Of a stretch of DNA of 44,746 nt, positions 25,292 through 32,725 are shown one piece after another. The DNA is taken from NCBI GenBank assembly GCA_964479275.1, contig CAYZLR010000017.1, positions 1 through 44,746 on the forward strand. Reading direction: 5' to 3'. Source of the stretch: CALLPQ01 sp964479275 (GTDB lineage: Bacteria > Pseudomonadota > Alphaproteobacteria > Caulobacterales > Parvularculaceae). A program made the position numbers and the translations under genes. Every line of letters begins with the position of its first letter. The stretch's first letter is position 1. Under the pieces are notes generated by a model, which saw nothing but the letters and a program-made list of their open reading frames with translations, did no database searches and was not told the DNA's origin.

Positions 25292-27154
25292 ATGTGTTAT
25301 GTATCGCGTATGTGTAAGCCGGTGAATTCGCTATTTGCGCTTTTAGTCTCACTCATGATCCAATTTGGCGTTCATAATGCCAACGCTCAGACGGATGGCC
25401 AATATGGGGCAAACACCGTTGATATTGCGAGTTTGATTGTTGAGGCTGAAAATCAGTCTGCATCATTTTCGTCTAGTTCCGATTACACAGATGACCCTTT
25501 GAAAATATTAACACCTCAAGACGAAAGTTTATATCGGGAAATTTTTGACCTTCAGGAACGGGGGCAAATAAAAAAAGCAGACGCAAAAATAGCACAACTG
25601 TCTAACCCAATCTTATTAGGGTATGTGCAAAAACAGCGTTATCTGCACCCGACAGCCTATCGTAGCAAATTTTCAGAATTAAAAAGATGGATGGCTTATT
25701 ACGCGGATCATCCTGATGCAGATAAAATATATGCATTGGCGCGCAAGCGTCGTCCAAAAAATGCGAGCAATCCGCGAGCTCCTGAGAGGCGCAAATGGCG
25801 GCAGAAGGAGAGTACCCACTTTCATCCTCTCTTACAGCAAGATCGTGACGAGAGAAATGGACGCCGAATAACACAAATTCAAGGCCGTGTACGTTATCTA
25901 ATTAATGAGTCTAGAGCCCTTGAAGGTTTGAAATATATTGATGCACGCGCACAGCGCCGCGATATATCACAACGCCAGTATGATCGTATGCGCTCTTGGG
26001 TTGCGGCCAGCCTTTATTATCAAGGTTATCAGGCCAAAGCAAAAAAAATGGCCAGCAGTGTTGCCGATAGAAATGGAGATACCGCAGTACTGGCATACTG
26101 GATTGATGGACTCATTGCATTTCGAGAGGGAGATATTCGCCGGTCTTATCGTCGCTTTCAAGCGATGGCTAATGTTCCCTATCAAGAAGACTCACTGCGA
26201 TCCGGGGCCGCGTTCTGGGCTGCACGTATGGGCTTAATGTTGGGTGAAATGGATCGCACAGTTGAAAATCTCGATTTAGCTGCGCGTTATCCCTTTACGT
26301 TTTACGGGCAATTGGCGCTGTCTCAGCTAGGGAGAACCTATAATTATAATTGGTCTGATCCATTGGTCACGGACGGTGCCTTTGCCAGTCTTTCTGCAAA
26401 AATACCGGGCGTGAAGAGGGCGGCGACACTTGCGCAAATTGGCATGAAGAAAGAAGCTGATCTTGAATTGCGCCGGGCTAATGGACGAATTGAAAATCAT
26501 GAGGATTATGATCTGGTGGCGATTGCTGCGGCATTAGGCTTACCAGCTGCCCAGATCGATATTGCCTTGCCGGGTTCTGGGTATAATCTTGGTAAAAATT
26601 ATTTGCATGGGGCTTTGTTTCCCATTCCTGATTATAAACCGACAGAAGGATTTAAAACAGACCGCGCGCTTCTTTATGCATTGATGAGACAGGAATCAAA
26701 ATTTAAAACCGAAGCGACTAGCCGCGTAGGTGCGCGCGGATTAATGCAATTGATGCCGCGTACAGCAAGTTTTATTGGTCGTGACCGTTCATTGCAAAGG
26801 GCTAGTGGACGGAATCGTCTTTATGACCCATCATTTAATCTCGAACTTGGGCAGAAATACGTTAATCATTTATTTGATAATGCTGCGAGGGGAGATGTTT
26901 TGCATATGGCGGTCGCATATAACGGAGGACCGGGAAATTTAAGCCGTTGGAAAAAACAGATGGAAATTGATGATCCTTTGTTGTTCATTGAAAGTATCCC
27001 GAATACAGAAAGCCGTAACTTTGCGGAAAGTGTTTTGACCAACCTTTGGGTGTATAGGGCGCGATTAGGCCAGCCAGCGCCCTCAAGAGATCGTATTGCA
27101 GCTGGTGAGTTGCCAATTTTCCGGGCTATTGATAATTTAACGCAAAACTATTAG
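25292..27154 (+). CDS. Lytic transglycosylase (Slt-type, SLT domain)
   Basis: A periplasmic peptidoglycan lytic transglycosylase of about 620 residues. A signal peptide runs to a likely cleavage after NANA. A long alpha-helical, TPR/superhelix-like region rich in Arg and Ala follows, and the C-terminal SLT domain carries the catalytic Glu in MRQESKF (about residue 468), GLMQLMPRTA and AYNGGPGNLSRW. It cleaves glycan strands to form 1,6-anhydro-MurNAc ends. The preferred start is ATG 25292, with TAAGG upstream; GTG 25283 would add three residues. Confidence 0.92.
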   Translation: MCYVSRMCKPVNSLFALLVSLMIQFGVHNANAQTDGQYGANTVDIASLIVEAENQSASFSSSSDYTDDPLKILTPQDESLYREIFDLQERGQIKKADAKIAQLSNPILLGYVQKQRYLHPTAYRSKFSELKRWMAYYADHPDADKIYALARKRRPKNASNPRAPERRKWRQKESTHFHPLLQQDRDERNGRRITQIQGRVRYLINESRALEGLKYIDARAQRRDISQRQYDRMRSWVAASLYYQGYQAKAKKMASSVADRNGDTAVLAYWIDGLIAFREGDIRRSYRRFQAMANVPYQEDSLRSGAAFWAARMGLMLGEMDRTVENLDLAARYPFTFYGQLALSQLGRTYNYNWSDPLVTDGAFASLSAKIPGVKRAATLAQIGMKKEADLELRRANGRIENHEDYDLVAIAAALGLPAAQIDIALPGSGYNLGKNYLHGALFPIPDYKPTEGFKTDRALLYALMRQESKFKTEATSRVGARGLMQLMPRTASFIGRDRSLQRASGRNRLYDPSFNLELGQKYVNHLFDNAARGDVLHMAVAYNGGPGNLSRWKKQMEIDDPLLFIESIPNTESRNFAESVLTNLWVYRARLGQPAPSRDRIAAGELPIFRAIDNLTQNY

Positions 27155-27445
27155 TTTCTATGCCGCCGGACAGAAGGCCATTCATATGTTTTTGAGTACA
27201 ATGATCCGTGCCCGAAAAATACAAAACTATAACAACCGTGATGTTGGCATTTTAATGCCATGCGTATAAGTGATTACCGATACGTTGATGGGTATTCACA
27301 TTAATCATTTTTTCTAAGTATATATCGGGAAATTCGTTTTGATCTGGCGAAAGTCTAATTTTTAGAACCGGAAGCGCAAAAAAAGCAGTTTGCAGATAGA
27401 TAGAATCGATTTTTCGATTAGATACTTATGAAAAGGAGATAAGGA

Positions 27446-28351
27446 GTGTCATATACTCGTAATCGTCGGATAGGGTATAGCCTCTTATTAATGGCGATAA
27501 CCTTCGCCTGTAGCCGGGTTCATGTTGAAAACTTTGATGGAGATCTTGAGGTAAGAATTGGTCGTATCGTCAAGTTAGAGAAACTAACGCGCGATTCTAA
27601 AGCTATCAATGCCGGGGTATTTTTAGCGAATGCGCAAAATTATCTTTATACAGATAACACAGATTTATACAGTTGGAAAAATCAAAATGGTGGTGCGTTG
27701 ATTTTTTCGAGCCGGGAAATATCGGATATGGTTCAAGGAGAGGAGTTTAATCATCTATATGTGGCTTCTTGCACGCGAGGATCTATTATTGCTTTGAATT
27801 TACGGGGGGGAGGCGAAACAGAACTTGCCAATCAAAGCGGTGGAAAAGAGTTTGATTGTCCTTCATTCCTGACTCTTCACAAGCAAGGCTCTATTTTCTT
27901 TCTTGACATAAACCGCGAGAACAATAGTGCGATTTTATATCGCGTAGATGCTGATGGCTTTACGCATCCTTTAATCGATATTCCTTTTGTACCGGGAGGG
28001 TTGACGCTTTCACAAGATCAGAAGCATCTCTATATCAGCGATCCCACAAACCTTAAAATAGTGGTGTTAATGCTTAATATCTCTCTAGAGGTTACAAAAT
28101 TTGAAACCTTTGTTGAGCTTAAAGGGTTAGCGGACAGATTGGATATCTCAACCCTTTCGGATATCGCAGAGGGAAAGTCTAATACTTTATATGTCGGGAC
28201 TGACAACGGTATGATTGTTACATCTGAATTCGGGGATGTGCTTGGGCGAATCATGAAAACTAAAGATGTAAAAAGTATCTCAGTTGCGCCAGAACAGGAT
28301 GCTATTTATGTGGCCCGGCGCGATGGGGCAATCCGGCTAATCATTCATTAA
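27446..28351 (+). CDS. Beta-propeller-like exported protein of unknown function
   Basis: A 301-residue protein that starts with a short basic leader and a hydrophobic stretch ending ITFACS, so it is exported and perhaps lipid-modified, although the lipobox is not canonical. The rest consists of repeated strand blocks such as GGLTLSQDQKHLYISDP, NTLYVGTDNGMI and SISVAPEQDAIYVARRDGAIR, suggesting an SGL/NHL-type beta-propeller. No active-site motif was identified. GTG start with AGGAG seven bases upstream. The TAA stop (28349-28351) overlaps the left edge of a hairpin repeat, as at spt. Confidence 0.72.
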   Translation: MSYTRNRRIGYSLLLMAITFACSRVHVENFDGDLEVRIGRIVKLEKLTRDSKAINAGVFLANAQNYLYTDNTDLYSWKNQNGGALIFSSREISDMVQGEEFNHLYVASCTRGSIIALNLRGGGETELANQSGGKEFDCPSFLTLHKQGSIFFLDINRENNSAILYRVDADGFTHPLIDIPFVPGGLTLSQDQKHLYISDPTNLKIVVLMLNISLEVTKFETFVELKGLADRLDISTLSDIAEGKSNTLYVGTDNGMIVTSEFGDVLGRIMKTKDVKSISVAPEQDAIYVARRDGAIRLIIH

Positions 28352-28388
28352 AGCACCTCCACTTCAAATTGAGCCGCCGAGGTGCTTT
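28350..28388 (+). repeat. Dispersed hairpin repeat, copy B (39-bp hairpin only)
   Basis: AAAGCACCTC (28350-28359) and GAGGTGCTTT (28379-28388) form a perfect 10-bp stem. The loop differs from copy A at only a couple of positions (ATTGAGCCGCC against ATTGAATCGCC). Sequence past 28388 does not match the rest of the 102-bp unit. The first two bases are the last two of the preceding stop codon. Confidence 0.9.
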
Positions 28389-28528
28389 ACCTTCCGATAG
28401 AGTATTGTGTGTGGTTTTTGACCTTAGAACAAAAAACTTTTTTGTAGTGTTCCTCTTTTGCTCTTAAGGTTTGTTGCGTATCGATGTCGCCAAATTGGTG
28501 ATCCAATTTGGCGACACGGTACCTTAAG

Positions 28529-30772
28529 TTAAAACCCGGCTCTGACGGCAAATCTGATGTCCCGGCCCGGGAGCGGGGTGGTATCCTTCAAGAAAGAAGA
28601 ATGCACCCGGCCCTCTGCATTATTGAGGTTTCTGGCGCGAATATCAAAGGCAATGTTTTTATTGCTCTTGAAAGGTCTGATAGTGAAGAAGGTATTGATG
28701 AAAACATAATCATCAGTAGCTAATTCAAATGAAGCGATATTGTCTTGCGCAGTTACATATTCCAGCTCAGTTCTAAAAGTTACAAACTGATTGGTCGCAG
28801 AAAAGCCAAATAATGTCGAAAGCGGCGGGATACGCGGTAAATCTCTGTCTTGAAGGTCTGAAGATGTGGCGCGCACCACAGAGAGTTGACCATGAGAGGC
28901 AAAGTTTATCGGCCCAAGTCCAGAGTCAAGAGCCCCCAAATCCAAGTCGACTTGCGCTTCAAACCCTCTGAAATCTGCATCTACTGCTGTAAAGGCAAAG
29001 ACTGGCAAACCATCGAGAATTTCTCCGGTTTCTTGCTCAAAGATAAAGTCATTATAGTTTGTGTAGAACCCATTTAAGACGGTTGTGAAAGGGCCAAATT
29101 CACCGCGTACAGTTGCCTCAATGCCAAAGGCTCTCTCTTCTTCAAGATTTGCATCCCCGGCTTCAAAGCTTTGGGTTGCAAGGTGAGGCCCAAAAGAGAA
29201 ATTCTCTTCTAGGGAAGGCGCACGCTCTGTACGGAATATATTGGCGCCTGCAAAGACAGATTCTGTCAGTTGATACCCCAAACCGCCAGATACACTGAAT
29301 AGGTCAAAGCTATTATCTACAGCGATAGGATCGCCGTCTTCTTCTACAATAAATGCCCCGGTCTCATTATTGACGTTTTCGTACCGTCCTGCAAAGTCAA
29401 TGAGCAGATTGCCGTTACGATACTCATGTAAGGCGAAAATACCAATCTGTGTTTGCTCTGATGGCGGGACAAAGGCTTCGGCACCTATGGCTGAAAAATC
29501 TCTGAATCGTCCTTGAATGCCGTAAGCACCACGCAATTCGCCGCCTCCAAATTCCCATGGTTTTGAAACGACTTCCAAGCGTCCCTCAATTTCATTATTT
29601 TGAAAAAAAGTACCGACTTCATCGCCTTCAAGCTCTGCGTGTTCATAGTCGCCATAACCAAGGCGGATTTTGAATTTTTCGAATAAACCAAAGTCACCTG
29701 CAAATTCACCTTTTATATCATAACGAATTTGCTCCAGGTCGATGCGGATACCTTCTTCTTCCTCTTCGCCCTCAAATTCGCCTTCTTCCTCCTCGCCTTC
29801 TAAATCTTCTTCGGTCAAAATACCGGCAGGTACGCCATAGTTAGAATTGAGAACCGATACGGAAAACCCAAGAAAGCCTTCAACGGGGCCATCAAAGACA
29901 TAAGAGAAGCCACCGGCACCGCCAGAGGTGCGAAGATCTGAATTGGGAACAAAGCCATTAGCAAATTCCTCATCAGGATCGAAGGTTTCACCATCTTCAC
30001 TGGCTTGAGTGGAAAGGGCTGCAATTAACTGATCTGATCCATTGAGTCCGGGAATGTCATAATTATCTGCATCACGAAAGAAATATTCCCCATGGAGAAC
30101 AAGTTGGCCTAATGCGGCGTTTAGGCCAACGGCAACTTCATCCGCATTATTCACAGTAGAATGCGAATATCTTGCAGCACCATCAATTCCACCTTCAGGA
30201 ACAGCAGATGGGATTTTGCCAGTATCAGTGTTAACCACACCGCCAGCAGCTGATGAGCCATAAAGCAAAGATGCGGCGCCGCGGAACACTTCGATTTTTT
30301 CTGCAAGAGCAGGTTCGATCGGAACAGCATGATCAGGCGAGGTTTGTGCAGCGTCAAATGTACCAATGCCATCTTCAAGAACGCGAATGCGATCGCCGCC
30401 CAGACCACGAATTATAGGGCGAGAAGCACCCGCGCCAAAAAAGGTTGATGTAACACCGGGTTGATTCCGCAATGTTTCGCCAATCGAGCCTTCGAGTTGA
30501 TCGATTAGCGCTTCGCCCTCGAGAATAGAAACGCCCGAAATTGTTTGGCCAAGGGGCCTTGAAAAAGGAGATGAGGTCACAACAATTTCATCAAGATCAA
30601 TATGTTGCGTTTCCAACTCTTTTAATTGCTCCGCGGCTTGATCTTGGGCAGAAGTGGCCGTTATCGGAAGCATGTAAAGGCTAGCGCCGAAAGCTCCAGC
30701 GATCATAGGTTTGTAGCAAGAGCTGAGAAGGGTTTGTGTTTTTAAACTGGGTTTAATGTGTTTGTTTGTCAT
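28529..30772 (-). CDS. TonB-dependent outer-membrane receptor, probable zinc uptake (ZnuD-like)
   Basis: A TonB-dependent receptor of about 747 residues. It has a signal peptide ending ATSAQ, a TonB-box-like DLDEIVVTSS, a plug domain with IRGLGGDRIRVLEDG and FRGAASLLYGSSAAGGVVN, and a long beta-barrel ending in the typical C-terminal aromatic GF. A loop at about residues 320-341 is almost purely Glu/Gly, which could bind cations. LPRIPPLSTLFG in the barrel recalls ZnuD-type receptors. It follows a small Cys-rich secreted protein and a Zur-box-like site, so zinc is the likely cargo, with copper or iron chelates as alternatives. ATG 30772 is preferred over TTG 30802 because AAGG lies nine bases upstream. 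Confidence 0.88.
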   Translation of the reverse strand: MTNKHIKPSLKTQTLLSSCYKPMIAGAFGASLYMLPITATSAQDQAAEQLKELETQHIDLDEIVVTSSPFSRPLGQTISGVSILEGEALIDQLEGSIGETLRNQPGVTSTFFGAGASRPIIRGLGGDRIRVLEDGIGTFDAAQTSPDHAVPIEPALAEKIEVFRGAASLLYGSSAAGGVVNTDTGKIPSAVPEGGIDGAARYSHSTVNNADEVAVGLNAALGQLVLHGEYFFRDADNYDIPGLNGSDQLIAALSTQASEDGETFDPDEEFANGFVPNSDLRTSGGAGGFSYVFDGPVEGFLGFSVSVLNSNYGVPAGILTEEDLEGEEEEGEFEGEEEEEGIRIDLEQIRYDIKGEFAGDFGLFEKFKIRLGYGDYEHAELEGDEVGTFFQNNEIEGRLEVVSKPWEFGGGELRGAYGIQGRFRDFSAIGAEAFVPPSEQTQIGIFALHEYRNGNLLIDFAGRYENVNNETGAFIVEEDGDPIAVDNSFDLFSVSGGLGYQLTESVFAGANIFRTERAPSLEENFSFGPHLATQSFEAGDANLEEERAFGIEATVRGEFGPFTTVLNGFYTNYNDFIFEQETGEILDGLPVFAFTAVDADFRGFEAQVDLDLGALDSGLGPINFASHGQLSVVRATSSDLQDRDLPRIPPLSTLFGFSATNQFVTFRTELEYVTAQDNIASFELATDDYVFINTFFTIRPFKSNKNIAFDIRARNLNNAEGRVHSSFLKDTTPLPGRDIRFAVRAGF
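29750..29815 (-). repeat. Glu/Gly-rich simple-sequence insertion in the TonB receptor
   Basis: A run of GAA/GAG codons interrupted by Gly, Phe and Leu codons encodes an acidic segment rich in EEEEG units. It lies in a probable extracellular loop and is likely to vary in length between strains through slippage. Confidence 0.7.
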
Positions 30773-30908
30773 GACGATTTGCCTTGTAATTGACCATTTC
30801 AATCGCCCAAACGAGAAGGCGATGGTTACCAGACTGATAAAAAGACTGATAAAAAAAAGATTTAGAAATGGGACTTGAAATAAAAAAACTAACTTTAAAT
30901 TTCAGGTT

Positions 30909-31334
30909 TTAGGCAGGCGGGGCCCGGCACGATAGAATGAGCGTACAGTCACATGAACAGCCAAAGCTATTGGTGGTAACCATTACGGCACGCTGTTCAA
31001 GCTCATATGGAGATATGAGGGAAGCTGGATAGTCCCAATTAGCGGCTTTATCAGTGAAGTGGTCAAAAAAAGTGTTATTTTTTTTCTTAGAGGGTTTGTC
31101 CTGACTTGGGTCAGGTTCATCTTCGCGGTCTGCGCTAAGACAAGCGATACACATACGTTCATCATGCCCGCCAGCATCTTCACCGGCATGAGCAGAATTG
31201 ATCATCTGTATCGCCATCAAAACCATGAGCCCTAAGCCCAAAAGCTTGCTCCAAAGAGGTGAACTCATCAAAAGAGGTGAACCCTGGGCAATAAGACGCG
31301 ATGTAAGCGATTGATATGAAGTTTTAACCCACAT
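30909..31334 (-). CDS. Small secreted Cys-rich protein, DUF2946-like, partner of the TonB receptor
   Basis: A 141-residue protein with a basic start, a hydrophobic segment (about 30-47) ending SAHAG, and an acidic/basic mature region. It contains CIAC (MCIACLSADRED), a Cys cluster near the end (GCSCDC), and finishes in RAPPA. A CxxC motif with a C-terminal R-A/G-P-P is what I recall of DUF2946-type small proteins found beside metal-related TonB receptors. It lies 136 bp upstream of the receptor start on the same strand and directly behind the Zur-like box. A role in metal binding is inferred. Confidence 0.65.
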   Translation of the reverse strand: MWVKTSYQSLTSRLIAQGSPLLMSSPLWSKLLGLGLMVLMAIQMINSAHAGEDAGGHDERMCIACLSADREDEPDPSQDKPSKKKNNTFFDHFTDKAANWDYPASLISPYELEQRAVMVTTNSFGCSCDCTLILSCRAPPA

Positions 31335-31353
31335 AATTTTTTATAATCTAGCC

Positions 31354-31366
31354 GTTATAATATATC
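31354..31366 (-). promoter_or_regulatory. Putative Zur box
   Basis: GTTATAATATATC on the plus strand agrees at 12 of 13 positions with the palindromic core of the Gram-negative Zur consensus GTTATANTATAAC. It lies 20 bp before the start of the small Cys-rich protein, in an AT-rich promoter interval. A zinc-loaded Zur repressor bound here would block the operon in zinc-replete cells. The site is about 75 bp from the divergent hpt start, so hpt is less likely to be controlled. Confidence 0.6.
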
Positions 31367-31440
31367 AAGGCGAGATATGAGGGATTCTTGTCAGATTCCA
31401 GTCTTTTCATGAGCAAAGAAACTCTTTAAGCACAACACTT

Positions 31441-31953
31441 ATGGATATTTTATTTTCTGCAGAACAGATTGCTGAGCGCACGCAGTCTATGGCGAGTGAT
31501 ATTGCTAAGGTATTGCCGCAAGATTTCATCATGGCGCCGGTCTTAACCGGAGCCTATATTTTCGCGGCTGATTTGCACCGGGCCTTGACCAGAATAGGCC
31601 ATGACCCTGAGGTGGATTTTGTCCAATTATCAAGTTATGGCGGGGCGCGCAGTTCTTCCGGTGTTGTTACATTGTTGAAAGATTTCTCACTCGATCTGAC
31701 TGATAAATCAGTTTTGCTGGTTGATGACGTGCTTGATACTGGGCGCTCTCTTCATTTTGCCAAACGGATGGTCATGGATCGTGGTGCCAAAGAAGTGATG
31801 ATCGCCGTATTGGTTAGAAAGAATACTGGCCGGGGTGAAGACATTGATGCTGAGTTTGTTGGCTTTGAAGCTGGTGCAGATGACTTTCTCGTTGGTTATG
31901 GCATGGATGATGATGGCCGCAAACGTGGTCTTGATTTCATAGGTACAATATAA
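31441..31953 (+). CDS. hpt: Hypoxanthine phosphoribosyltransferase
   Basis: A 170-residue purine salvage enzyme forming IMP or GMP from hypoxanthine or guanine and PRPP. The PRPP-binding motif VLLVDDVLDTGRS is intact, preceded by VLTGAYIFAADL (flexible loop side) and LSSYGGARSSSG (the conserved SSY). It is followed by a strong intrinsic terminator. The closest match is the Hpt family; a general phosphoribosyltransferase of similar type is the alternative. Confidence 0.92.
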   Translation: MDILFSAEQIAERTQSMASDIAKVLPQDFIMAPVLTGAYIFAADLHRALTRIGHDPEVDFVQLSSYGGARSSSGVVTLLKDFSLDLTDKSVLLVDDVLDTGRSLHFAKRMVMDRGAKEVMIAVLVRKNTGRGEDIDAEFVGFEAGADDFLVGYGMDDDGRKRGLDFIGTI

Positions 31954-31961
31954 AAATTAGT

Positions 31962-32020
31962 GGAGCCCAGCCTCGAATATGTCGCGCCCTAGACATACGT
32001 GGCTGGGCTCCTCCTTTTTT
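31962..32020 (+). terminator. Intrinsic terminator after hpt
   Basis: GGAGCCCAGCC (31962-31972) pairs perfectly with GGCTGGGCTCC (32001-32011), an inner TATGTC/GACATA stem extends the hairpin, and a T6 tract ends it at 32020. It lies 8 bp beyond the hpt stop. Confidence 0.88.
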
Positions 32021-32118
32021 CAATCGGCAAAAGAGTGACCGATTGAAGTTCCCTGAAAGAACCAAGAGTGATCAATGCACTCTTGCAGATCAATATACCC
32101 CAATTTACTCTTGGTTCT
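32021..32118. repeat. Cluster of two further inverted repeats
   Basis: CAATCGG (32021-32027) pairs with CCGATTG (32039-32045). AGAACCAAGAGT (32058-32069) pairs with ACTCTTGGTTCT (32107-32118), a perfect 12-bp arm. Together with the hpt terminator this makes three successive hairpins within about 160 bp. They may encode a structured RNA or be part of a repeat insertion. Confidence 0.6.
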
Positions 32119-32226
32119 TCTCCTCCCCCCTGCTTCTGTCTATTTATATGCTTTCCTGAATTGGCGTGACTTATGTTCAATGAATGATCGCGTGAAGATA
32201 TGGAAAACCCAATTAGCGATCATTGC

Positions 32227-32607
32227 CTAGAGTAATCCTGCAATCATCAGGTTTCTTGTTACAACAAAGCAAATCGTTGTCACAGCGACGGCAAAAATGC
32301 TCATTACTGTGCGACTTGGAAACCAGACGATCATGGCAGAAACGGTAAATTGTAGGAGCAATTTGATCATCACCCAGGCTTCGCTCCAAGACAAACTTTC
32401 CATCGCGCTGCGCATCAAAGGGTTGTATTCATAAGCGGCGCCGGATTTTATTGCGTATTCTGTTGATAAAACATCAGTAAATCCCGCGATATTATAGATC
32501 ACTACGAGAACAACAGCGATTGACTGATTGAAAGGATGCGAGCGCTCTTTAAGGGCCATTTGTGTTAATTGACGGCGGCGTTTTAATGACAATAGCGATA
32601 ACATCAA
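32227..32607 (-). CDS. DUF5658-like small membrane protein
   Basis: A 126-residue integral membrane protein with an N-terminal basic region (RRR) and helices at about 28-50, 78-96 and 100-122. The motif D-V-L-S-T-E-Y-A-I-K-S-G followed by Y-E-Y-N-P-L-M-R resembles the D..ST..AI..G...E.NP pattern of DUF5658-type proteins, which have no known function. The DUF assignment is from memory of the pattern. Two adjacent methionines make the exact start uncertain by one codon. Confidence 0.7.
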   Translation of the reverse strand: MMLSLLSLKRRRQLTQMALKERSHPFNQSIAVVLVVIYNIAGFTDVLSTEYAIKSGAAYEYNPLMRSAMESLSWSEAWVMIKLLLQFTVSAMIVWFPSRTVMSIFAVAVTTICFVVTRNLMIAGLL

Positions 32608-32725
32608 GTTTCCTCATTTATGATATGAAACGCGACGAGCCGAAGACTAATCACGACAAAATACTTTATAAAATAATCTACGGGCAGATGATTTGCTCTG
32701 CTTGTTGGTGTAGATTGCAAAAACC

